From: Phycisphaerales bacterium
Lineage (GTDB): Bacteria; Planctomycetota; Phycisphaerae; Sedimentisphaerales; UBA12454
Length of the DNA stretch: 64,000 nt
Direction of reading: 5' to 3'
NCBI GenBank assembly: GCA_003142595.1
Contig: PLMU01000006.1
Span: forward strand, 190,840-254,839
Shown here: piece after piece, positions 34,191-42,469 of the stretch
Numbering within the stretch: the first letter of the stretch is position 1
How the letters are laid out: every line of letters begins with the position of its first letter
Position numbers and translations under genes: made by a program
Notes under the pieces: model-generated
What the model saw: the letters and a program-made list of their open reading frames with translations, nothing else
The model's database searches: none
Told to the model about the DNA's origin: nothing

Positions 34191-34210
34191 TTTATCTTTA
34201 AGTGATAATC

Positions 34211-34247
34211 ATCAGGCCTGTAATCGTAATACAGGCCTGATTTTTTT
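34211..34247 (+). terminator. Strong Rho-independent terminator just before tilS
   Basis: ATCAGGCCTGTA (34211-34222) and TACAGGCCTGAT (34230-34241) form a 12-bp perfect stem followed by T residues to 34247. The tilS start codon lies ten bases later, leaving no room for a normal promoter between them. Confidence 0.9.
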
Positions 34248-34256
34248 GATAATGAT

Positions 34257-35672
34257 ATGCTGAACATCGAAAAGAAAACGTCTGATTTTCTGAAACAGAA
34301 AAATCTCCTGCCTGCCGGCGAAAAGATTCTTCTGGCCGTCTCAGGCGGCGCAGATTCCGTCGTCCTGCTGTATATTTTTAAAAAACTTTATCCAAACGCA
34401 ATTCATATCGCTCATATAAACCATCAATTAAGAGGTTCAGACAGCTTAAAGGATGAGAATTACGTCAAACGGCTGGCAAAAGAGCTTAATCTGCCGATTA
34501 CTGTCGAGTCTGTCGATGTCAAAACTTACGCGAAAGAAAATAAACTTTCAATTGAGACCGCTGCCCGCAGCTTGAGACTTGAGGCCTTATGTAGAATCGC
34601 AGATAAAGAAAACTATCGCTTCATCGCGACAGCGCATCACAAAAACGATAACGCCGAAACGGTAATCCACCGGATGCTGAGAGGCACAGGTTTCAAGGGC
34701 CTTGCCGGAATCAGGCCGAAAACAATTATTAACGGCAAAACATTTATCAGGCCCCTGTTGTGTCTCGGCCGTGTTGAATTAGAAGATTATCTTAAAAATC
34801 AGAGAATCAATTGGCAGAGCGACCATACAAATCTGGATTGCCGTTTCACACGCAATCGAATCAGGCATAAAATCCTGCCGTATCTTGAGAAAGAAACGCC
34901 AAATTCTGCTGAGCTTGTTTTTTCGCTGTCGCAGCATTGCGGAATATTGGCGGCAAACATAGAGCGATTTGCAAAAGCTGCTGCCAAGAGCTGTATTCTT
35001 TCCGGCGAAAATTCGCAGGTAACTTTTGACCTGAATAAATTTCTAAGTCAGCCGCAGCCAATCCAGGTCGAATTGATTCAAATTGCCTTGGCGAGGCTTA
35101 ACTGCGGCCTGCAAAAATATACTTCCGAACATTACAAGAAAATTATAGACTTTGCCAAATCGTCTTCGCCGGGAAAGACCTTGAATGTCCCCGAGAAAAT
35201 TAAAATAAAAAAAATCTATGATAAATTTTTTGTAATATCTCCGCATCAAAAAAAGGAGGAAGTTCAAAAAGAAAAAGCTTTAACAATCGGCGGCAAAATT
35301 ACTTTCGCCAACTGGCAGATAGAAACTAAAATTCTGTCTGCCGAGGATTTCAACATAGAAAATATCAGAAACAAAAAAGATAATCTCATCGAATGGTTTG
35401 ACTTTGAGCGGATAAAGCCGCCTTTAATTGTCCGGCTTCGCAGGACCGGCGACAGGTTCAAACCGTATGGACTTGACAGTTCCAAAAGAATCGGCAAATT
35501 CCTGACATCTGCGAAAATCGACTCCGAGTATAGAAAAATAGCCTTTCTTGTCTGCGATAGCGAAAAAATCCTCTGGCTTGCACCTGTCCGCAGGAGCAAC
35601 GAAGCTGCTGTAACAGGCCAAAGCAGGTCTATAATGCAAATAAAAATCAATATAACACCTTTTAAATCTTGA
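34257..35672 (+). CDS. tilS: tRNA(Ile)-lysidine synthetase
   Basis: N-type ATP pyrophosphatase that makes lysidine at C34 of tRNA-Ile(CAU), allowing AUA decoding. The PP-loop is LLAVSGGADSVVLL (residues about 25-38), followed by HINHQLRGSDS and the LEALCRIADKENYRFIATAH region with RGTGFKGLAGI. The C-terminal domain has RLRRTGDRFKPYGLDSSKRI and a late KIDSEYRK motif, as in full-length TilS (471 aa). The start ATG is ten bases after a strong terminator; no clear ribosome site is visible, so transcription by readthrough or a promoter inside the upstream gene has to be assumed. Confidence 0.93.
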   Translation: MLNIEKKTSDFLKQKNLLPAGEKILLAVSGGADSVVLLYIFKKLYPNAIHIAHINHQLRGSDSLKDENYVKRLAKELNLPITVESVDVKTYAKENKLSIETAARSLRLEALCRIADKENYRFIATAHHKNDNAETVIHRMLRGTGFKGLAGIRPKTIINGKTFIRPLLCLGRVELEDYLKNQRINWQSDHTNLDCRFTRNRIRHKILPYLEKETPNSAELVFSLSQHCGILAANIERFAKAAAKSCILSGENSQVTFDLNKFLSQPQPIQVELIQIALARLNCGLQKYTSEHYKKIIDFAKSSSPGKTLNVPEKIKIKKIYDKFFVISPHQKKEEVQKEKALTIGGKITFANWQIETKILSAEDFNIENIRNKKDNLIEWFDFERIKPPLIVRLRRTGDRFKPYGLDSSKRIGKFLTSAKIDSEYRKIAFLVCDSEKILWLAPVRRSNEAAVTGQSRSIMQIKINITPFKS

Positions 35673-35697
35673 CTTTATGCTTATTGAATGGTAAAAT
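35669..35697 (+). promoter_or_regulatory. Predicted promoter of the TIGR03790-type gene
   Basis: TTGACT (35669-35674) overlaps the tilS stop codon; TAAAAT (35692-35697) follows after 17 bases. The start codon of the next gene is 60 bases downstream with GAAGGAAAGAAG before it. Confidence 0.6.
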
Positions 35698-35756
35698 TTT
35701 GGAATTAGGTTGCGAATGTAATCTATCTATATTTTGAAGGAAAGAAGAAGTTATCT

Positions 35757-37544
35757 ATGAGACTCTTGCTACGAGCAGGTAACCTCAAAGGATTATTCTG
35801 CGGGTTTATAATATGCCTGTTATATTCGACCGTGTTTGGTCTAATTGAACCAAATCAGGTTCTTATTCTGGTCAATCAAAATAGCCCAACCAGCCGGTAT
35901 ATTGCAAAACTTTATCAGCAATATCATCCCGGCATAGCTGATACACAGATATTATACCTGGCGGATAATCCTTCCTATCCGGATTTACATTTGCCGGACT
36001 GCAGCGGCCCAAATAGTACTGCTGCCGATGAAATTATTTCACGGGATGAATACGAAATTCTCATCGCTCAGCCTGTCAGGCAATATCTCGTCCAAAATAA
36101 CAAGGTTAATTCTGTTCGTGTAATAATTACCACCGCAGGTCTGCCGTACAGAATTGCGGATTCAACATACACTTCTTTAGTATTACCGGCGGGCGGTATA
36201 AGTTATACGTCTAGTCTTGTAACTTCTATAGATGCCGCTTCAGTTGAGGCCGAGCTGACGATATTATTTCAGAACGACCCAAATAATTCCAACACTATCG
36301 GCCCATTTGACAGAGTCGTTAATCCCTATCAGGGCTACCGGAAAAGCGGCATAGAACTGTTCTCTCGCAATATAATAAATAACCTCTTGAATTTTGACTG
36401 GCGTAGGCCGAGAAAACTTACGGCAAGTCACTATCCTCCGTGGATGGAGGGGTTACGCGGCAGGAATGAAGGAGTGCAGGGAAGGCAATTTTCCGCCGGA
36501 GATATTTATCTTACGTGCAGACTTGACGGTCCAAAAAACCAGGGCCAAAGCGCAATCTTTGCGGTTCGCGATATGCTTGAAAGAGCTAAAAGAGCCTCCA
36601 GCCCCGCTTACGGCATCAATCCGGCACAGGCAACGGTAGTACTCGATGATGCTCCGCTGGCATCAAATTTCAATTCCAATCGCATATATAATTTAAACCA
36701 ATACGTTAATTACATAATCTGGCAGCCAGGCGTTCAGCAGCCGCCCGATACTACTTATGCCGAATCCCGTGACGACTATGACAGCGGTTTTCATCAGATG
36801 ACAGGACTGACCGTTGTACCGGATGTCCTTAATACCGGGCTTATGAGCAGTGCCCACAACCTGAATGTAATCTGCGACAAAAGAATGAGCATTCGTTTAA
36901 ACCAGGCGTCTCTGGCAGCAGGCAAACTTGTATCGGCGCTCGCAGGTTTGGGTACAAACGGCGATGAAGGCAGTAATAAATATTATCTGCTAAGCGGAGG
37001 CCCGTCGGGCGGCCCCCTATTTTCAATGGCTTATGGGGCGGTCTTTTGCTCGATAGAAAGTTTTAACGGAGCTTCAATGTTCTCCGATGCTTCCAGCGCC
37101 CAGGCCAAGATAATAGACTTCTTAAAAATCGGCGGAACAGGCGCAATCGGGCATTCATTCGAGCCGCTTTCAGACGCAACAATCGACACAGAATTTTTCT
37201 ACTACAATCTGCTGGCAGACAGCGACGGCGACGGGTATGCGGATATGACTTTTATCGAAGCAGCGTTTACCGGCATTCCGTATTTAAGCTGGTCAGAAGT
37301 CGTTATCGGAGACCCGCTGATGAGAATCGCTTACGGACCGGGCGGACAGGCTCAATCTGTCGTACCGGGAGACATCAATGGAGACGGCCAAAAGGATATT
37401 ACTGATGTCTATTTATGGACCCAATATTACCTTGGCTCGCTTGATTCAGAAGACCCGAATATATTTGATAGGTATAACGACTTGTGCGACCTGAACCATG
37501 ACGGCCAAATCAATTTCATTGATTATGCTTTATTATTCGAATAA
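35757..37544 (+). CDS. TIGR03790-type secreted protein with dockerin-like tail (595 aa)
   Basis: Signal peptide (about residues 1-33) followed by a long domain starting NQVLILVNQNSPTSRYIAKL YQQ, with INSVRVIITTAGLPYRI-like text (here VNSVRVIITTAGLPYRI), ARSPAYGINPA region and GGTGAIGHSFEPLSDATID. This is the pattern of the TIGR03790 family found in planctomycetes, acidobacteria and relatives, of unknown function. The C-terminus carries two loops, PGDINGDGQKDITDVYLWTQ and CDLNHDGQINFIDYALLF, a dockerin type I-like module. Likely exported and surface-associated. Expressed from its own promoter. Confidence 0.8.
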   Translation: MRLLLRAGNLKGLFCGFIICLLYSTVFGLIEPNQVLILVNQNSPTSRYIAKLYQQYHPGIADTQILYLADNPSYPDLHLPDCSGPNSTAADEIISRDEYEILIAQPVRQYLVQNNKVNSVRVIITTAGLPYRIADSTYTSLVLPAGGISYTSSLVTSIDAASVEAELTILFQNDPNNSNTIGPFDRVVNPYQGYRKSGIELFSRNIINNLLNFDWRRPRKLTASHYPPWMEGLRGRNEGVQGRQFSAGDIYLTCRLDGPKNQGQSAIFAVRDMLERAKRASSPAYGINPAQATVVLDDAPLASNFNSNRIYNLNQYVNYIIWQPGVQQPPDTTYAESRDDYDSGFHQMTGLTVVPDVLNTGLMSSAHNLNVICDKRMSIRLNQASLAAGKLVSALAGLGTNGDEGSNKYYLLSGGPSGGPLFSMAYGAVFCSIESFNGASMFSDASSAQAKIIDFLKIGGTGAIGHSFEPLSDATIDTEFFYYNLLADSDGDGYADMTFIEAAFTGIPYLSWSEVVIGDPLMRIAYGPGGQAQSVVPGDINGDGQKDITDVYLWTQYYLGSLDSEDPNIFDRYNDLCDLNHDGQINFIDYALLFE

Positions 37545-37597
37545 GTCATTTAAATTAAAGGACTTAAGGATAAATACTTATTATTTTCGGTTTTTTC

Positions 37598-37626
37598 TTG
37601 CAATTTTCACTATTTCGCTATATTAT
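37598..37626 (+). promoter_or_regulatory. Predicted promoter of the first PEP-CTERM gene
   Basis: TTGCAA (37598-37603) and TATTAT (37621-37626) with a 17-base spacer. The start codon is 95 bases downstream, leaving a 5' leader of about 85 bases of unknown use. Confidence 0.45.
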
Positions 37627-37720
37627 ATTAACTAATATAGGGCGCAATAGAGCGTCGCTATTTAGGTGATAAACAAGGAAGGAAGATTTTTAAAGCTCGT
37701 AAACTCTCGGGAGGAGTGAT

Positions 37721-38482
37721 ATGAGAAGAAGACAAAAACACAGTGTCTGTTCGTATGTAATGGCATGGTTGCTGGGGGTAGTAGTTGTTTTTTGCAGTGC
37801 TTCAGTCTCTATGGCTCATGTTCATGTCACCGAAATTCAATATGGTTTATACAGCAGTGATACTTTCTATACAGATCATGGTGATGGAAGGTTTTTCCTT
37901 GGCGAAGACCGCACCGGGGATACTACTCATTTCATAGGAAATTTTCAACTGGAAGGCGACAGTGATTGGAACTATGAAATCAGGGGAGGTTCAATTACTT
38001 TGACACCTTCAAGATTGCTTGAAGACGTAAGTGGGGAGTATGGCGCAGGTAGAGCCGTGGGCCTTTTTGAAAATGGCGCCACACTAACCATAACCGGCTC
38101 TATTACGACTGTTAACGGCGGTCAGGTTCTGTGTCCATACGGAACACTCATTCAAGCAACGGTTACGGATAATTTCTACGGCGTGGAAGAAAGTATTTCT
38201 CCTAATTTTCTTGATTTACAGATGGAGTTTCAAATAACAGGAGGTGAATTGTTTGATGGCGCACAGACGGGTTTCGTTTTAAGCCAGACTTTTACGACTG
38301 ATATTACACTGCGAAACTGCACAGAAAACGGCGGTTCGCTGATGGATTTTACAAAGGATATAGGATATGCTGCGCCAAGTATTGTTCAGATTAGCTCCCA
38401 CGATGATTATCCGGCGCCGGAACCGGCTTCCCTTGTGTTATTCGGATTGGCCGGGCTTTTAATAAGAAAAAGAAATAATTAA
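37721..38482 (+). CDS. PEP-CTERM sorting-domain protein (253 aa)
   Basis: Signal peptide (VMAWLLGVVVVFCSASVSMA) and a C-terminal PAPEPASLVLFGLAGLLIRK followed by RNN: the PEP motif, a hydrophobic helix and a basic end of PEP-CTERM proteins, which exosortase sorts to the surface. The body is beta-rich (GDSDWNYEIRGGSITLTPSR, TLTITGSITTVNGGQ) with no catalytic motif, as usual for these proteins. GGGAGGAG lies upstream of the ATG. It is followed 32 bases later by a second PEP-CTERM gene. No exosortase gene is in the window. Confidence 0.88.
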   Translation: MRRRQKHSVCSYVMAWLLGVVVVFCSASVSMAHVHVTEIQYGLYSSDTFYTDHGDGRFFLGEDRTGDTTHFIGNFQLEGDSDWNYEIRGGSITLTPSRLLEDVSGEYGAGRAVGLFENGATLTITGSITTVNGGQVLCPYGTLIQATVTDNFYGVEESISPNFLDLQMEFQITGGELFDGAQTGFVLSQTFTTDITLRNCTENGGSLMDFTKDIGYAAPSIVQISSHDDYPAPEPASLVLFGLAGLLIRKRNN

Positions 38483-38514
38483 TTTCTAATTTTAACTTTG
38501 TTAGGAGGAAGGAA

Positions 38515-39204
38515 ATGCGAAAGCATAGAATATGTTTACTTTTGCCCATCTTTATGATGTTGGCTGGTGCCTGCACTGCTATGGCCGCTATGGAGCAAAT
38601 TGAGGTGGTTTTCTCGAATGGTGAGAGCAGCAGTTTCAGTGCATCGGCAGGCACTCAAACCTTGACCAGCCATAATGGCGCCAATGTATTTCTTGATGAT
38701 AACACCAACTACACCTTTGGAACAGGAACAACAGCCCTCTTATCGACCTTTACAGGAGTAACCGATACATCGAACGGTTCCGGCCTGGCAAGTGCTGCAT
38801 TCTCCGGCGGAAGCTTTCAAGTGCAGCTTCTTTCCCCTGTCGATCATCATGTTGTGTTCTCCATGTCAGGTACGACTGACTGGTACAATGAGCAGGAAGA
38901 GATATTTTCCGCCAACAAGGTTGACGGCGTTGGAAAAGTTACTCTTGTTGGTATCCCGTATGTCGACGAAGCTTTCTGGGGCACAGGAACTACTTGGGGC
39001 TCGACAGACGGCAAAAGCGCTATGACAACGACAATCGGTTCTGCCCATCGTATACCAAGCGGCAGTCTGACAGATTACCAGACTGACTGGGCATCTGGCA
39101 ATGTCACACTTGTTATCTGGGCTGATTCGAGCAAGGTTGTTCCAGAGCCGGCGACGATGGCATTATTGGCACTTGGCGGTTTACTGCTGAGAAAACGTTC
39201 ATAA
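38515..39204 (+). CDS. PEP-CTERM sorting-domain protein (229 aa)
   Basis: Signal peptide (ICLLLPIFMMLAGACTAMAA) and C-terminal VVPEPATMALLALGGLLLRK followed by RS, a second PEP-CTERM tail. The body is Ser/Thr/Gly rich and beta-rich with single YTFGTGTTALLSTFTG-like segments. AGGAGGA precedes the ATG. It lies 32 bases after the first PEP-CTERM gene, so both are probably one transcript, but they are not close paralogues outside the tail. A GAA microsatellite and a terminator follow. Confidence 0.88.
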   Translation: MRKHRICLLLPIFMMLAGACTAMAAMEQIEVVFSNGESSSFSASAGTQTLTSHNGANVFLDDNTNYTFGTGTTALLSTFTGVTDTSNGSGLASAAFSGGSFQVQLLSPVDHHVVFSMSGTTDWYNEQEEIFSANKVDGVGKVTLVGIPYVDEAFWGTGTTWGSTDGKSAMTTTIGSAHRIPSGSLTDYQTDWASGNVTLVIWADSSKVVPEPATMALLALGGLLLRKRS

Positions 39205-39215
39205 TTTAAACAGTG

Positions 39216-39271
39216 CAGTGCCGGAGAAGAAGAAGAAGAAGAAGAAGAAGAAGAAGAAGAAGAAGGCACTG
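39216..39271. repeat. (GAA)13 microsatellite in the loop of an inverted repeat
   Basis: Thirteen uninterrupted GAA units (39226-39264) are flanked by CAGTGCC (39216-39222) and its exact reverse complement GGCACTG (39265-39271). The element is intergenic, twelve bases after the PEP-CTERM stop codon. Copy number is expected to vary by slippage. Confidence 0.9.
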
Positions 39272-39285
39272 ATATATTATAGATA

Positions 39286-39318
39286 GCTCGAATCAGGGAT
39301 TACCCCCCTGATTCGAGC
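39286..39318 (+). terminator. Long hairpin after the PEP-CTERM genes
   Basis: GCTCGAATCAGGG (39286-39298) and CCCTGATTCGAGC (39306-39318) form a perfect 13-bp stem with a 7-base loop. The T tail on the plus side is poor (GTTCGTTTATTT), but position after two genes suggests a transcription end. Confidence 0.7.
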
Positions 39319-39433
39319 GTTCGTTTATTTACGCACATAAACTTTGCAGGGATGTTTAACGGGGAGATGGAACTTATTGATTTTGGTCTTGTGTTAAATG
39401 CCTAAAAGGATTTAGTTTTCAGGAGACAAAAAA

Positions 39434-40522
39434 ATGAAAGCATTTGTTTATAACGTCATATTAATCTTTGCGCTTAGTGCAATGGTACAGGGCGCGAACA
39501 TTAACGTCCCTGCCAACTACAATACTATCCAGAATGCTATAAATGCCGCTGTTTCTGGCGATACAATTATTGTCGCGGCTGGGAACTATACTGAAAACCT
39601 TCTGGTCAACAAAGTAAACCTCAGCTTTGTCGGAGCAAACGCCGGCATACCGGCGGGCCAAACTCGCTTAGATGAATCTAATATAATTGGTTATGTTAAA
39701 ATTGTATCGAATGGAATCTCGCTTAATGGATTTAAAATTACCGATGGCGCCCAAGTACCTGCCGGTGAGAAGGCAGGAGTTTATATTGTCGGCGGTACAA
39801 GCGGGCATACGATTCAATGCAATTTATTTACCCGAACAGGCGCCGCACCCGGCGGACCAGACCAGTTCCGAGCTGTCATAAACGAATTTGGCGGTGTCAG
39901 TTCATTACTAATTAAACAGAATAAATTCATCGGCTGGCATACCGGGGTTTACCTGCAGAACGCCGACGCTGTGGTTACAAACAATGTTATGAGCAAAAAT
40001 TATGTAGGTATGTCAATTGACGGCGCTGTATCGGTTACAGTGGCTTATAATTCTATTATTAATAATGGACTTGAAGGTATAGGCATCGGCCCACCCGCTG
40101 TGACTTCACTTGCAATTGAGCACAACTGTTTCTCAGGTAACCTTACCGCAGTAGCTAACTGGCAATCTGTGGAAATCAACGCCGAAAATAACAACTGGGG
40201 CGACTCCACGGGTCCATACAATGCTGCGAGTAATCCTGACGGCAAAGGAGATGCGGTTTCCAATAATGTCGATTTTAATCCCTGGCTGGCAGCCTGCTGC
40301 GGAGACCCTCTACATTTATTACCAGTTGGAGACTTAACAAACGATTGCCGCGTTAACTTTTTCGATTTTGCGATTTGTGCAAGAGCATGGCTTAGTATCG
40401 AAGGTGACGGCAATTGGAATCCCGCCTGCAACTTCGCAGCCCAGGATAATGCTATAAATATGAACGATCTTGCTGTTTTTGTCTCTCATTGGCTCGAATG
40501 CACATCCTCGGAGTGCAATTAG
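39434..40522 (+). CDS. Secreted parallel beta-helix protein with dockerin-like tail (362 aa)
   Basis: Signal peptide (about residues 1-20, ending MVQGA) followed by a right-handed beta-helix of the pectin-lyase-like type: INVPANYNTIQNAINAAVSG, DTIIVAAGNYTENLLVNKVN, then NGFKITDG, NNVMSKNYVGMSIDG and YNSIINNGLEGIGIG. The NVPANYNTIQNAIN start is typical of NosD/right-handed beta-helix proteins of planctomycetes. The C-terminus GDLTNDCRVNFFDFAICARA and NAINMNDLAVFVSHWLE is a dockerin-like pair. Probably surface-displayed; carbohydrate activity possible but catalytic residues cannot be identified. AGGAGAC precedes the ATG. Confidence 0.85.
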   Translation: MKAFVYNVILIFALSAMVQGANINVPANYNTIQNAINAAVSGDTIIVAAGNYTENLLVNKVNLSFVGANAGIPAGQTRLDESNIIGYVKIVSNGISLNGFKITDGAQVPAGEKAGVYIVGGTSGHTIQCNLFTRTGAAPGGPDQFRAVINEFGGVSSLLIKQNKFIGWHTGVYLQNADAVVTNNVMSKNYVGMSIDGAVSVTVAYNSIINNGLEGIGIGPPAVTSLAIEHNCFSGNLTAVANWQSVEINAENNNWGDSTGPYNAASNPDGKGDAVSNNVDFNPWLAACCGDPLHLLPVGDLTNDCRVNFFDFAICARAWLSIEGDGNWNPACNFAAQDNAINMNDLAVFVSHWLECTSSECN

Positions 40523-40600
40523 TTATAAATGGCACTAAATTCTGGTTTTTTTACGTCAATTTTAGAGTTTTGATGGGTTAAAAAATTTTGAAAATCTTTC

Positions 40601-40628
40601 TTGCTAATGGGATTTGTTTTGGTATATT
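40601..40628 (+). promoter_or_regulatory. Predicted promoter of the zinc-ribbon protein gene
   Basis: TTGCTA (40601-40606) and TATATT (40623-40628), 16-base spacer; the probable start codon is 60 bases downstream. Confidence 0.4.
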
Positions 40629-40687
40629 ACCCACTTCGTTTTTTAATGTTCTAAACATTTATTATTATGTCAATTTGGAGACAAGTC

Positions 40688-40855
40688 GTGAGAGATTTTA
40701 GCAACAAAGGGGGCCCAAGAAAAGATTTTGGTCCACGTCAGATGTTCAAAGCAGTTTGTGGCGAATGCGGACAGGAATGCGAAGTTCCTTTCCAGCCAAA
40801 AGAAGGCAAGCCGGTTTATTGCAAAGCCTGTTACACAAAGAAGAGAAACGCTTAA
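40688..40855 (+). CDS. CxxC-x17-CxxC zinc-ribbon protein (55 aa)
   Basis: The sequence RQMFKAVCGECGQECEVPFQ, then KPVYCKACYTKKR has two CxxC pairs about 17-20 residues apart, the signature of the TIGR04272-type CxxC-x17-CxxC domain, abundant in planctomycetes and relatives. The preceding NKGGPRKDFGPR is basic. GGAG stands seven bases before the GTG at 40688, which is preferred; an in-frame ATG at 40667 would add seven residues but lacks a ribosome site. Likely a small cytoplasmic metal-binding, perhaps nucleic-acid-associated protein. Confidence 0.8.
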   Translation: MRDFSNKGGPRKDFGPRQMFKAVCGECGQECEVPFQPKEGKPVYCKACYTKKRNA

Positions 40856-41404
40856 TAATTCCGCATATTGCGGGTTATAACTCTTTTTTTAACACGGTTC
40901 TTGCGTAGCCTAAAGGATCTTAGTTTTGACTGTTAGATTTTCTGAATATTTAGAGAATTAGCGGTTGAGATTAAAAAAAGGTGATTTTCAGGCGTTTGGT
41001 GTTCTAATTGTGTTTTTAATCATTAGCTCGCCTTACGCCTGATATATTTATCTCCTCCAGGCAGCTTTGCGAACCATTAACGGCGGTAATTGCGCTGTTT
41101 TTGTGTCATTGAGGCAGGATTCACCAATATTTCCTCTGTTGCTCGGATACCATATAAATCCGGGTTTGGGTCGGACTGTGCCTAAGAGTCGACTTAAAAA
41201 ACCCCATTTATTTTTCTTTTCTATGGTAACCACAATATTGGCCTTTCTTATCATTTATCGGCAGGACATCCTACAGGCTTAACTCATCACAGGCACATAC
41301 AGGACTGTATTTGTCGCTATTTCTTTCCGACTTCTTTCTCGAGTTATAATTAATATTTGAATATTACGAAATTCCGCATTATAATATTCGCAATCGTGAA
41401 ATTA
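40856..41404. other. Long non-coding gap (549 bp)
   Basis: It starts with a small hairpin CCGCA/TGCGG (40861-40873) followed by a T run (40884-40890), a weak terminator for the zinc-ribbon gene. No convincing gene is seen; the longest plus-strand ORF (41067-41282) has no ribosome site or recognisable domain. A promoter-like TTGACT/TTTAGA pair at 40926-40954 and a stem-loop at 41162-41204 are described separately. GCCTAAAGGATCTTAGTTTT (40909-40928) resembles GCCTAAAAGGATTTAGTTTT (39400-39419). Confidence 0.6.
40955..41215 (+). ncRNA. Candidate structured RNA
   Basis: A weak promoter (TTGACT 40926-40931, TTTAGA 40949-40954) precedes about 250 non-coding bases that end in a bipartite stem: GGGTTT (41162-41167) pairs with AAACCC (41199-41204), and GTCGGACT (41170-41177, one bulge) pairs with AGTCGAC (41187-41193), followed by the T-rich ATTTATTTTTCTTTT. 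This would suit the 3' end of an independent transcript. No known RNA family is recognised. Confidence 0.2.
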
Positions 41405-42385
41405 ATGATGGACCATAACGAAAAAGATGTAATAGGGCGCATTGCGACACTTCGCAAAGACTATGCCGGCGAGCGAGGCAAGAAGAAATTCGCTGCCCAG
41501 CTTGGCATAAGTCCTTCTACTTACAGCTATTACGAAAAAGACCGTGTCCCCCCTATAGCGATACTGCTAAAAATTTGTCAGCTATGCAATGTTAACATTA
41601 ATTGGCTGCTCACAGGTAATAACGGCCAGGAAAATGAAAAGAACGCCCCAACAGGTCAAAACAATCATATTATCTCAATGGTTAATAAAGTACTCGAAAA
41701 ACAGCCGGCTTCTTCTGACGCAATTTCAGCATTTTTGAATCTTCTCGAGGAAAAGTCCAATTTTGAACAGGTTAGAAACCTGCAGCAGAAGCCTTCAAAG
41801 GCTGAAAACGGCTGGATTCCTGTGCTTGGCAGAACTGCCGCCGGTGTGCCAGGCTTATGGAATAACGCAATCGGCACTGATTCAAAAATCATCGAAACTC
41901 AGCTCGAAGAGCTTGTTCAAAAACACATTAAAACCTCGATTGTGAAATCGATTACCGCTGATGTCTCGGTAGATTCACAAGCCCTGCCCGTAATCCAGGC
42001 GTTAAACAATGCACAGGCAAGCCTTATTCAAACCGCCGGTCAGGACAATGACGAAATAGTCCAATTTGTGGATTGTCCGCAGATACATAAACTGCTGCCG
42101 GATTGTTTCGCACTTCAGATTGACGGCGACAGTATGTCACCCCGCATCAACGATGGCGATATAGTAATAGTAAGCCCCTCAATAGCAGCCGGAGCTGCCC
42201 TGCCGGCTATAGTCAGAATTTCAGGGGCAATAGGTGTAACCTGCAAATTGATAAGAAATGAAGATGATTCGGTTCATCTTGTGCCTATAAATGAAAAATA
42301 CGACGCAAAAATTATCAAAAGAAAAGACTTATTATGGGCCCTTGCCGTTATATGCCATATAAGATTGAAAAGTATAGATTCATAG
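41405..42385 (+). CDS. XRE-type regulator with S24/LexA-like peptidase domain
   Basis: N-terminal HTH (about residues 10-70): FAAQLGISPSTYSYYEKDRV then INWLLTG. The C-terminal LexA/CI-like domain has the catalytic Ser in ALQIDGDSMSPRINDGD (S243) and Lys in GVTCKLIR (K281), at the normal spacing of about 38. A possible Ala-Gly cleavage pair lies in LGRTAAGVPG (A146-G147), but it is 97 residues from Ser243 against about 35 in LexA, so either the domain has an insertion of about 60 residues or cleavage is lost. Start chosen at ATG 41405; upstream GTG and TTG starts are possible and no ribosome site decides. No phage genes are nearby, so this is likely a chromosomal regulator. Confidence 0.82.
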   Translation: MMDHNEKDVIGRIATLRKDYAGERGKKKFAAQLGISPSTYSYYEKDRVPPIAILLKICQLCNVNINWLLTGNNGQENEKNAPTGQNNHIISMVNKVLEKQPASSDAISAFLNLLEEKSNFEQVRNLQQKPSKAENGWIPVLGRTAAGVPGLWNNAIGTDSKIIETQLEELVQKHIKTSIVKSITADVSVDSQALPVIQALNNAQASLIQTAGQDNDEIVQFVDCPQIHKLLPDCFALQIDGDSMSPRINDGDIVIVSPSIAAGAALPAIVRISGAIGVTCKLIRNEDDSVHLVPINEKYDAKIIKRKDLLWALAVICHIRLKSIDS

Positions 42386-42469
42386 ATTGAAACTTGTCGA
42401 TATTATAAGTATATAAGAACAATAAATTTATAAGTTAATAATATATCATATATTTTAGGAGTAATTATT

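Noticed and set aside
39075..39269. Poly-serine ORF on the minus strand
   Set aside because: It is the translation of the GAA microsatellite from the other strand, not a gene.
41067..41282. 71-codon plus-strand ORF in the long gap
   Set aside because: No ribosome site, no recognisable domain, and it runs across the stem-loop; a competing antisense ORF of equal length argues for chance.
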